Positions 27,145-36,200 of a DNA stretch of 64,000 nt are shown one piece after another. A program made the translations under genes and the position numbers. How positions within the stretch are numbered: the stretch's first letter is position 1; every line of letters begins with the position of its first letter. The DNA is taken from positions 35,173 to 99,172 of the forward strand of contig JADJZJ010000014.1 of assembly GCA_016715765.1 (NCBI GenBank). The letters run 5' to 3'. The notes beneath the pieces were generated by a model. That model saw only the letters and a program-made list of their open reading frames with translations. It did not search any database and was not told the origin of the DNA. The stretch is from Opitutaceae bacterium (GTDB taxonomy: Bacteria > Verrucomicrobiota > Verrucomicrobiia > Opitutales > Opitutaceae).

Positions 27145-28227
27145 ATGGTCGAACCCGCCTCACCCCGCACCCGCCGGAGGCTTTTCTGGCAACTCCAGGT
27201 GGGCGGATGGTTGCTCGCGATCCCATTTTTCACCGGCATCGTGATGGTCGTCTTTTCCGATCCCGCCACGGCGCTGAAGGTGGGCGTGGTCCGCCAGTTC
27301 GCCGGCTTCATCGTGACCCTCGGACTCTGGCGCATCTACCGGCGCTGGCCCGCCGCCCGTTTCGAGCTGGCGCAGCGGGCCTGGCAAATCGTGCTCTGCT
27401 GCATCGCCGCCACCGGCATCGACTTCCTGCTCGGCGAAGCCGGCCGCAACCTGCTCTCGCTGCCGTCCCTGCCCGAAACCGTGCTGCGCGGCTCCCTCTT
27501 CCTGCGTTTCGCGGTTTTTGGCGCCTGGAGCGCACTCTACTTTGTGATCCGGCAGGAACTCGAATCCCGCGAAACCGAACTGCGGCTCGCCCGGGTCGAG
27601 GCCGTCAACCGCGAGGCCGAACTGCAGCTGCTGCGCGCGCAGATGAACCCGCATTTCATCTTCAACGCCCTCAACACCATCGTCGCCGAGGCCGAGGAGA
27701 ACTCCGCCGCCGTCATCGCCACCACCCACGCGGTCGCCGACTACCTCCGCTACTCCCTCAGCCACCGGGCCCACCGGGCGCCGCTCGGCGACGAACTCGA
27801 CGCCATGGCCAACTACCTCCGGGTGGAGCGCACCCACCTGGGCGAACAGCAGTTCAACTGGCAGATCACGGCCGCCGCCGACGCCCGGGCCGCGCTGACC
27901 CCCACGGCCTTCGTCCAGCCGCTCATCGAGAACGCCGTCAAATACGGCCTCCGCACCTCCCCACCCCCGCTGCAGCTCCGCGTCACGGCCACGGTGCTGG
28001 GCAATGAGCTGTCCGTGGTCGTGGAGAATTCCGGCCGGTGGATCCAACGCCGGCCCGGCGAGGAGACCGCCGACTCCACCGGCATCGGCCTGGCCAATGT
28101 GCGCCGCCGGCTCGTGCTGCTCTGCGGCGAAAACGCCCGGCTCGACATCACCTCGCCCGACGGCTTCGTCCGCATCGAGGCGCGCCTCCCGCTGCTGACC
28201 GCGGAGCCGCCGGCCGAGAGTAAATAA
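27145..28227 (+). CDS. LytS-type membrane histidine kinase (orphan)
   Basis: 360 residues from the ATG at 27145. Four hydrophobic segments fill residues 20-135, followed by a coiled linker (ELESRETELRLARVEAVNRE). The His_kinase domain carries the phospho-acceptor His in LRAQMNPHFIFNALNTI and is followed by a HATPase domain (QPLIENAVKYGLR; DSTGIGLANVRRRL). Kinases of this group normally pair with a LytTR-domain response regulator encoded next door, but the next gene is a 1,431-residue protein and no regulator is seen in the window. The stimulus is unknown; the position suggests it may sense something tied to the glycan genes. Confidence 0.88.
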   Translation: MVEPASPRTRRRLFWQLQVGGWLLAIPFFTGIVMVVFSDPATALKVGVVRQFAGFIVTLGLWRIYRRWPAARFELAQRAWQIVLCCIAATGIDFLLGEAGRNLLSLPSLPETVLRGSLFLRFAVFGAWSALYFVIRQELESRETELRLARVEAVNREAELQLLRAQMNPHFIFNALNTIVAEAEENSAAVIATTHAVADYLRYSLSHRAHRAPLGDELDAMANYLRVERTHLGEQQFNWQITAAADARAALTPTAFVQPLIENAVKYGLRTSPPPLQLRVTATVLGNELSVVVENSGRWIQRRPGEETADSTGIGLANVRRRLVLLCGENARLDITSPDGFVRIEARLPLLTAEPPAESK

Positions 28228-28236
28228 TGGATCGAG

Positions 28237-28510
28237 GTAGGGCAGGTCTCCGACCTGCCCCCATTTAGCTTTCTGCCGCGGATCACGCGGATCAACGCGG
28301 ATGACGGAGGTATTATCCGCGACTATCCGAGTAATCCGCGGAAAAGCATTTTCTATCGCACGACGATTGATCGTCGGATTTCAAAGGTAGGGCGAACCGT
28401 CCTCGGTGAGCCGCCCCATCGCGGATGGTCAACCGGCTCGGCGGGGACGCCTCGCCCTACCTTCAGACCACTCCGCCAGTGACCGCGGTAGGCAGCCCGC
28501 TGGCGGGCGC
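28237..28510. repeat. Block of four different repeat types before the first giant gene
   Basis: 28237-28260 is GTAGGGCAGGTCTCCGACC plus TGCCC. 28276-28343 is a 9-mer-type element with GCGGATCACGCGGATCAACG facing ATCCGAGTAATCCGCGG. 28387-28460 begins GTAGGGCGAACCGTCC and ends GGGGACGCCTCGCCCTAC. 28488-28510 is GTAGGCAGCCCGCTGGCGGG followed by CGC. These fill most of 28228-28628. Confidence 0.75.
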
Positions 28511-28628
28511 GGGTTGGGCGCACCCGCGGGGAATAATCACCGCCCTTCCGCGAATTCCTCAGTTAGGATTTGTCGCCCCGGTCCTGCAGCGGGTATGCCA
28601 GAACCGCTTCATTTCCAGTCCCCTTATC

Positions 28629-31600
28629 ATGCACGCTCCCCGTGACCCTGCCGTCGACCTGCGGCCCCGCTCCGTCAATCGCGCCACGACGCTCGCCGAC
28701 GCCCCGGCCATCATCTACCCGGGCTCGGATCCGGCCGGCCGGGCCCTCGCGGAGCAGCTGGCCGCCGCGCTCACGGCGCGCGGCGCCCGCGCGGTCGAGT
28801 GCGCCGCCGACCTCGCCCTCATGCCGGAGCGCAGCACGCCGCTGCCCGCCGCCTGGCGCGCGCGGCCGCTGATCCTCCTCGGCAACCTCAACACCAACCG
28901 CGCGCTCCTGCCGCTCTACGCCGACTACCTCTGCTCGACCGACGCCACCTATCCCGGCGGCGACGGCTACGACCTGCGCACGATCGTCAATCCCTACGGC
29001 ACCGGCACCAACGTCATCCTCGCCGGCGGCAGCACGCCGCGCGGCGTCACGCGCGCCGTGGAAAGACTCCTCGTCGCCCTCGCCCGCACCGGCGCCGCGC
29101 TCACGCTGCCGTTCCTCCTCGAGGTGGAACTCGCCCCCGCGCTCGCCGCCAACCTCGCCGCCTGGCCGTTCACCCCGCTCGACGACAATCCGGACCTCCA
29201 GGCCCTGCGCAACCGCAGCCTCCTGTTTTTCACCGAGCCCATCCGCGTGATCGGCGCCTACACGCTCATGTGGCAGTGGACGGCCGACGCCCGCTACGCC
29301 GAGATCGCCCGCGACACCCTGCGCGCCCTCAACGAGCGCATGACCACCGGCTACGGCGACTGGCACTACCTCGCCGAGCGCTTCATGCGCGCCCTCCCCC
29401 ATCTCGTCGCCGGCGGCTGGCTGAGCGATGCGGACATCGCCCGCACCGACCACCTCCTCCTGCTCACCGCCCTCGGCAACCAGGACGAGTGGTGGCGCAT
29501 GCGCGCCGCCCAGCCGCCGCTCGGGCACCGCCATCACGGCAAGGGCACCTACGAATTCCTCCTCATCGCCCGCTACCTCCGCGACCAGGCCAATCCGACG
29601 CCCGCCCTGCGCGCCCTGTGCGACCGCTGGATCGCCGAGTGCTGCACCTTCCTCGACGCCCTCGCCGCCGCCCGCGTCGAGGACCAGGACGACGAAAGCT
29701 CGCTCAACAACATCGCCACCGTCTTCCGCTACGCGCTCGGCCAGGAACGACACGACTTCTTCACCAGCGGCAACGCCCGGCTCGTCGCCCGCCGCTGCCT
29801 CGCCCTCCACGACGGCAACGGCAACGGCGCCGGCCAGGGCGGCTACGGCGAAAGCCAGGGCATGTACCTCCATCAGGAGGCCACCGTGCAGACCGCCAGC
29901 AGCGCCTTCTACTACGGTGACGGCGAACTGAAGTGGATTCTCCACACGCTCAACAACCTGGCCGTCGCCCAGCGCTATTCCTTCCTGCACTACACGCCTG
30001 TCTTCCTGCAGCGCTTCGACACCGGGCCCGAGCTCGTCCCGGTCGCCCCTGCCGCCGACCGCGTCATCGAGTGGCTGCCGGTCACCGACCACCAGTTCGC
30101 CATCAGCAACCATCCGCCCGTCAACGTCGAATTCTCCGGGCACCTCGTCAACGCGCTCGAGACCTGGCAGCTCGGCGAGGCCATCGGCCTGAACCGGCTC
30201 CCGCAGGCGCGCGGCTTCGACAAGGTCGTCCTGCGCAACGGCTACACGCCCGACGGCTCGTACCTCATGATCCAGGGCTACCAGGGCGGCTTCCGCTGGC
30301 AGGGGCACATGCAGGCCGCCAACTGCCTCGTGCGTTTCTTCCAGGCCGGCCACGTCTGGCTCGTGCAGAACACCTCGCGCCACTCGCACCACGACAAAAA
30401 CGGCCTGCTGATCAGCGACGGCGCCTGCGACTCGCCCATGCCGCCGATCGCGGAAAAAATCGCCGCCGCCGATTTTCCCGCCTGCGCCCTCACGGTCACA
30501 CGCCTGTCCGACTATCACCACACGTCATGGACGCGCCACCTCTTCTGGTCGAAGGCCGGCGCCGGCTGCTTCGTGGTCATCGACCGCGTCGCCTTCGAGG
30601 CGGACGGACCCTACTCGCTCACCTGCTCCTGGCGCACGCCGGGCCACGCCACGATTGACGGCCGCCGCTGGCTCGCCGACCAGGGCCGGCATCGGTTCAC
30701 CCTGGTCTGCGCGGACCGCGTCCCCTCGACCTGCGAGCCCGAGACCGATCAGGGCGCCTGCGAACCCTATGTGCTCCGCCAGCGCCGCGCCGGCACCCAT
30801 CGCGCCGGCGACGAGGGCTCGTTCCAGAATCTTTTCCACGTCCGCCCGCAGGACGAGCCGGAGAACCTCGATCTCCAGCGGCTCGACGAGCGCACCGCGT
30901 TGCTGCTCCGCGACGGCGCCCCTCACGCCTGGTGCGCCACGGCCCTCGAACCTGCGACGGCCTGGCTCCCGGGGGCCGCCGCCGCCGCCGAGAGCGCCTG
31001 GGTCGAGGCCGGCGCGCTGGTCTTCGCCGGCGCGACCGCCTTCACCCTGCCCGGTTTCGCGCTCCACAGCAAAGTCCCTGTCAGCTTCCAAATCGATCTC
31101 TCGACCGGCACGCTGACCCTGGATGCCGCCGCCGCCACCGTCACCCTCACGATCAACTCCGAAACCCGAACCCCGAACTCCGATCTCCGATCCGCGATCT
31201 TCTTCCTCCCCGCCGCCCTCTGCGCCGACCTCTCAATCGCGCTAAAGTCCTGGCTCGGCACCCTGCGCCCCGCCCTCACGCCGGCCGTCATCCCCGCGCC
31301 CACCTCCGATCCGCGCTGGCGCACGGCCTGGACCTTTGACAGCGGCAGCCGCGTCCCCGAACGCGTGCGCAACGTCTGCGTCACCGCCTCGCCGCTCCCG
31401 ATTGACGGCTCGCCGGACCAGTTGCTCGACCCCGTCATGCCCGACGGCTACTCGCGCGAGATCTGGCGGCAATGGCCCAAGGCCGCGCACTACGACGTCG
31501 CCCTCGCCTTCCCCGCCGCGCAAAACGTCACCGCGCTCAACATCCTCGGCGACTGCATCGACGACCCCACGCTGCGCACCTTCAACCCGCTGCCCGCCGG

Positions 31601-32924
31601 CATCACCGTCGAGGCCGTGACCCCGGATGGATCGCGGCGCGCGTGCGCGGTCAGCCCCGCCCCCGACCGCCGCTACAAGCGCTACCGCGACGCGGAGAAC
31701 CGCCTCGAGGCCCGCACCGCCGCGGTCAACGGCCCCGCCGCCGCCCTGCACGTCCGCCTGCCCGCACCATCCGACGGCCGGCCGTTCGTCCTGCACCGGC
31801 TGGAAATCCTGAGCGACCGCACCGTCGCGCCGGAGATCACGCGCTGGACCTCCGCCGACCTCGATGGTGACGGCCGGCCCGAGCTCATCTTCGCGAACGC
31901 GCTCAACGAACTGTTCGTCCTCGACGGCCAGGGCCGCGAACGCTGGCGCCGCACCCTGTCCAATACCGTCACGCATCTCTCCGCCCAGGTGCTCGATGCC
32001 GGCCGGCCCCCGGTGCTGTGCGTCGGCCTGCTCGGCGGCGACCTGCAGCTTTATCATGCCGACGGTTCGCTGCGCGCCAACTACCGGCTCGTCGAGGAAT
32101 TCGCCAAGGTGAAGGACTGCCTCTTCGGCTGGTACAGCGCGGCGCACAGCCTCGCCATCTGGCACCGGGATGCGGCCGGCCGCGGCTCGCTCGTCGTGGG
32201 CGGGTATGGCGTCATCATCTTCCTCAACGCTGACGGCCATATCGTCGGCCACAGTTTCTCCGACGGCGCGTGGAGCTACGACATCCTCGTCGCCCCCGAG
32301 GACCGGGCCGACCGCGGCGACATTTATGTGCGCTGCGGTTGGAACCACGGTGTCATGTACTACCAGGGCGTGCCGGGTGACGGCCCCAGCGGCCTCGCCC
32401 ACAGCTTCGGCGGCTTCATGCAACCGATGTTCCGCATGCTGAAGCGCGTAATGCCCTTCCTCAACGGCCGTTCGCTGGCCGCCGGCTGGGTCGAGCTGCC
32501 GGCGTGTCCGGAAGGAGCGCTCTTCTCCGCGGTCGAACTCGGCTGCGGCGTGCTCTCCGTGGCGAAAAAGGACTGGCTCTGGAAACTCGAGGGCGGCCTC
32601 AGCCTCAACGCCGCCAGCCTCGGCCGGCTGGCCGGCACGCCCGTCGCCTTCATCGGCGGCGCCGACGGCTTCGTCGCCGCCGTGGATCTCGCCGACGGCC
32701 ATGTCGTCCGCCGCCATCACGCCGGCGCACCGGTCGTCGGGATCAGCCAGACCGCCGCCGGCGGCCTCCTCGTCGCCACCCGCCATGGGTTGCAGGCCCT
32801 CGACGCCGACTGGCGTGTACAAGCCACCGCCGCCCGCCCCACCCGCCAGGCCCTCCCGGTCGGTGGCGATGCCCTCCTCCTGGTCCGCGAAGACCGCACC
32901 CTGGAACTGGTCAATTACCCCTGA
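28629..32924 (+). CDS. Very large protein with toroid-like, beta-rich and FG-GAP-like propeller parts (paralog 1)
   Basis: 1,431 residues from the ATG at 28629. The frame is open further upstream but runs through repeats, and the paralog at 33240 begins at the matching place. No signal peptide is visible (MHAPRDPAVDLRPRSVNR). Parts in order: an N-terminal alpha/beta segment; helices at about 210-450 (YGDWHYLAERFMRALPHLVA, EDQDDESSLNNIATVFRYAL) recalling the alpha/alpha toroid of polysaccharide lyases; a beta-rich part (QGGFRWQGHMQAANCLVRFF, GHVWLVQNTSRH); and, from about residue 1070, beta-propeller-like repeats (DLDGDGRPELIFANALNELF). No catalytic residues can be named. With heparinase II/III-like and sugar-import genes nearby, a cytoplasmic glycan-processing enzyme is a reasonable guess. 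I do not recognise a characterised family. Confidence 0.8.
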   Translation: MHAPRDPAVDLRPRSVNRATTLADAPAIIYPGSDPAGRALAEQLAAALTARGARAVECAADLALMPERSTPLPAAWRARPLILLGNLNTNRALLPLYADYLCSTDATYPGGDGYDLRTIVNPYGTGTNVILAGGSTPRGVTRAVERLLVALARTGAALTLPFLLEVELAPALAANLAAWPFTPLDDNPDLQALRNRSLLFFTEPIRVIGAYTLMWQWTADARYAEIARDTLRALNERMTTGYGDWHYLAERFMRALPHLVAGGWLSDADIARTDHLLLLTALGNQDEWWRMRAAQPPLGHRHHGKGTYEFLLIARYLRDQANPTPALRALCDRWIAECCTFLDALAAARVEDQDDESSLNNIATVFRYALGQERHDFFTSGNARLVARRCLALHDGNGNGAGQGGYGESQGMYLHQEATVQTASSAFYYGDGELKWILHTLNNLAVAQRYSFLHYTPVFLQRFDTGPELVPVAPAADRVIEWLPVTDHQFAISNHPPVNVEFSGHLVNALETWQLGEAIGLNRLPQARGFDKVVLRNGYTPDGSYLMIQGYQGGFRWQGHMQAANCLVRFFQAGHVWLVQNTSRHSHHDKNGLLISDGACDSPMPPIAEKIAAADFPACALTVTRLSDYHHTSWTRHLFWSKAGAGCFVVIDRVAFEADGPYSLTCSWRTPGHATIDGRRWLADQGRHRFTLVCADRVPSTCEPETDQGACEPYVLRQRRAGTHRAGDEGSFQNLFHVRPQDEPENLDLQRLDERTALLLRDGAPHAWCATALEPATAWLPGAAAAAESAWVEAGALVFAGATAFTLPGFALHSKVPVSFQIDLSTGTLTLDAAAATVTLTINSETRTPNSDLRSAIFFLPAALCADLSIALKSWLGTLRPALTPAVIPAPTSDPRWRTAWTFDSGSRVPERVRNVCVTASPLPIDGSPDQLLDPVMPDGYSREIWRQWPKAAHYDVALAFPAAQNVTALNILGDCIDDPTLRTFNPLPAGITVEAVTPDGSRRACAVSPAPDRRYKRYRDAENRLEARTAAVNGPAAALHVRLPAPSDGRPFVLHRLEILSDRTVAPEITRWTSADLDGDGRPELIFANALNELFVLDGQGRERWRRTLSNTVTHLSAQVLDAGRPPVLCVGLLGGDLQLYHADGSLRANYRLVEEFAKVKDCLFGWYSAAHSLAIWHRDAAGRGSLVVGGYGVIIFLNADGHIVGHSFSDGAWSYDILVAPEDRADRGDIYVRCGWNHGVMYYQGVPGDGPSGLAHSFGGFMQPMFRMLKRVMPFLNGRSLAAGWVELPACPEGALFSAVELGCGVLSVAKKDWLWKLEGGLSLNAASLGRLAGTPVAFIGGADGFVAAVDLADGHVVRRHHAGAPVVGISQTAAGGLLVATRHGLQALDADWRVQATAARPTRQALPVGGDALLLVREDRTLELVNYP

Positions 32925-32927
32925 GTA

Positions 32928-33228
32928 TTAACCACGGATTTCACGGATGGCACGGATCCTAACATGGGCCTTCGCAGCTACGAGCGTGAGCGAGTGGATC
33001 GTGCGCCACGGACACCCAACGCCACTCGCTCACGCTCGTAGCTACCTTGCCAGCGATGATCCATTTCGTTCCGGAGGTTGTGATTAAATTCCATCAGTGT
33101 TCATCAGCGACCATCAGTGGTTAAAACCCAGCCGGTTTTATTCGCGTTCCTTCGTGTTCTTCGTGGTTATGGAAATCCGTGTCATCCGTGAAATCCGTGG
33201 TTAAAAACTCATCATAGTAATCCGCGGC
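32928..33228. repeat. Repeat block between the twin giant genes
   Basis: Outer arms are 9-mer arrays: TTAACCACGGATTTCACGGA at 32930 and CATCCGTGAAATCCGTGGTT near 33186. Between them lie a REP-type pair (32974-33045, GCAGCTACGAGCGTGAGCGA and its inverse), a CATCAGTGTT array (33086-33120) and a TTCGTGTTCTTCGTGGTTA array (33133-33157). No gene is present in 32925-33239. Confidence 0.8.
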
Positions 33229-33239
33229 AAAACTCCCCC

Positions 33240-36200
33240 ATGGCCCCTGTTGTCCCCGACCCTGCCCTGTTTCTGCAACTTCGTCCGCTGGTTCGCACCA
33301 CGACTCTGGGTGATCCGGCGCGACGGCCGCTCATCATCCACCCGGCCGGAGATCCGGCCTGGGCCGGGCTCGGCGGCCAATTGGTGCGCGCCCTCGCCGC
33401 CCGCGGTGTCACGGCCGAATGCACGACCGACCTCGCGCTCATCCCCGAGCGCCACCTTCCCCTGCCGGACTCCTGCCGTGCCCGGCCGCTGATTGTCCTC
33501 GGCTCCCTCGGCACCAACCGCGTGCTCCAGCCGCACTACGCGAATTTCCTGTGCGCCACCGACGCCGCCTACCCCGGCGACACCGGCTGGGAACTGCGCA
33601 CGCTCGTCGATCCCTACCGCACCGGCGCCAACCTCATCCTCTGCGGCGGCAGCCGACTCGGGGGCGTAACGGCAGCGGTGGAATGCCTGTGCGCCAAGAT
33701 TGCCAGCGCCCCGGACCCGGTCGTCCTGCCCTGGCTGATGAAGGTGCAGCTCGATCCCGCGCTCGCGGCGCAGTTCGCCGCCTGGCCGCACACCCCGCTC
33801 GCCGCCGACGCGGTGAAAATCCCGGTCACGCGCGGCTATTATTTCTTCGCCGACCTCATCCGCACCGTGAGCATGTACACGCAGATGTGGTGGCTCACCG
33901 GCGACCACCGCTACGCCGAGGTCGCGCTCACGCATTACCGCGCCCTCAACGAACACGTCACCGGCAGCTACGGCGACTGGCACTACCTCGCCGAGCGTTT
34001 CCTCCGCGCCCTGCCGGTCCTCGCCGGCGGCGGCTGGCTGACCGAGACCGAACTCAGGCGCACCTACGATCTGCTCCTCGGCACCGCCCTCGCCTCGCAG
34101 AATGACTGGTGGCGCATGCGCGAGGGCCATCCGCCCTTCGGCCACCGCCACCAGGGCAAGGGCACCTATGAGTTTCTCGTCCTCGCGCGCTGCCTGCGCG
34201 ACACCGCCGAGCCCTCGCCGGCCCTGCGCGCCCTCTGCGACCGCTGGATCGGCGAATGCACCGCCTTCCTCGACGGCCTCGTCCGCGCCGAGATCGACGA
34301 CCAGGACGACGAAAGCACGTTCAACAACATCGCACAGCTCTTCCGCTACGCCCTCGGCGAGGAGCGGCACGAGTTCTTCACCCACGGCCACGCCCGCCGC
34401 GCCGCCGCGCGCGCCCTCGCCCTGCACGACAACATGGGCAGCGGCGCCGGCCAGGGCGGCTACGGCGAGGGCCTGAGCATGTATTACCAGCAGGAGGCCG
34501 CCACGCAGGTCGCCGGCAGCGCATTCTATTACGGTGACGGCGAACTGAAGTGGATTTTCCAGCACCTGCCCCGGCTGGCGCGCGCCCAGCGCTTCATGCC
34601 GTTCCAGTTCACGCCGACCTTTGTGCACCAGTTCGAGGTCGGCGACGAACTCGCCCCGCAGCCGCCCCGCCGGTTCTGCGGCCTCACCGTCCTGCCCGCC
34701 ACCGCGCACCAATACGCGCTCTGCACGGAGCCGCCGGTGCACCTCGAGCCGCGCGGCCACCTGGCCAACGCGCTGGAGACCTGGCTAATCCCGGAAGCCG
34801 TCGGCCTCACGCAGCTCACCCGCGCGGAGGCCTTCGACAAGCTCGTGCTCCGCGGCGGCTTCGCGCCGTCCGATCCCTACCTGTTGCTGCAGGGCTACCA
34901 GGGCGGTTTCCGCTGGCAGGGTCACATGCAGGCGGCCAACTGCATCGTGCGCTTCGCCCAGGCCGGCCACGTCTGGCTCGTCCAGAACACCCTGCGCCAC
35001 TCCCCCTACGACAAGAACGGCCTGCTCCTCAGTGACGGCCCCGGCCTCGACCCGCTGCCACCGCTCGCGGCCTGCGTCGCCACGGCCGACTACGCCCCCG
35101 CCGCCCTCAGCGTGACCCGCCTCCCGGACTGCGCGCAGATGGACTGGACGCGCCATGTGTTCTGGGCCCGCGACGGCGCCGGCTGGTTTGTCGTCGTCGA
35201 CCGCGTGGACTTCAAGTCCGACGGCCGGCACTCCCTCACCTGCACGTGGCGCACACCCGCGTGGGCCGCCCTCGCCGGCCGGCGCTGGCACAGCCTGCAG
35301 GGCAGCCATCGCTTTGAACTGGTGGCGGGCGACCACGTGGCCGCGACCTGCGAGGAAGAGGCCAACCAGGGCGCCAGCCGTCCCTATGTCCTGCGGCAAC
35401 GCCTCACCGGGCACCATGCCGTCGGCGAGGCGGTGTCCTTCCAGAATCTTTTCTACGTCCGCCCGCAGGATTCCGGCGAGACGCTCGACTTCCAGCAACT
35501 GGATGAACACGGCGCGGTCGTGCGCCGCGACGACCGCAACCTCGCCTGGTGCGGCGTCGCCCTCGCCGAGCACACCCCGTGGCTGACCGGCGCATCCGCC
35601 GTCGCCGAAAGCGTCTGGCTGAACGGCTCCGCCCTCGTCCTCGCCGGCGCCACCGAGTTCAGCGTCCCCGGCCTCTCCTTCCACAGCCACCTCCCCGCCG
35701 CCCTCTGCCTCGACCTCGCCGCCGGCACCCTGACCCTCGACGCCCCCGCCGACGCCAACGCCACCCTCTCCCTCGGTTCCGAACCCCGAACTCCGATCTC
35801 CGAACTCCCCTCTGCGAAGATCCTCCTTCCCGCCGCGTTCGTCTCCACCCTCTCCCGCAACCTGCAATCCTGGCTCGCTTCCCTGCACCCGTCGCTCCCC
35901 ACGCCTGCAACCCCCGCCGTCGCGGCCGATCCGCACTGGCACACGCTGTGGACGCAACCCGCCGGTCCGGTCGTCCCCGAGCGACTGCGCAATGTCTGCA
36001 TCACGGCCACGCCTCCGCCGATCGACGGCATCGCCCAGCAGCTGATCGACACGATCCCGCCCCAGTCGCGCGAAATCGCCGACCAGTGGCCCGCCGCGCC
36101 GCACTATGACCTGACCCTGCGCTTTGCCGCCCCCGAGGCCGTCGAATCCATCAGCCTCCTCGGCGACAGCTTCGAGGAGCCGACGCTCCGCACCTTCGCC

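Noticed and set aside
28563..30521. Long minus-strand frames opposite the giant genes (also 31242-32822, 33201-34760, 34785-36989)
   Set aside because: Val/Gly/Glu-rich shadow translations without recognisable domains; both giants are conserved with each other on the plus strand.
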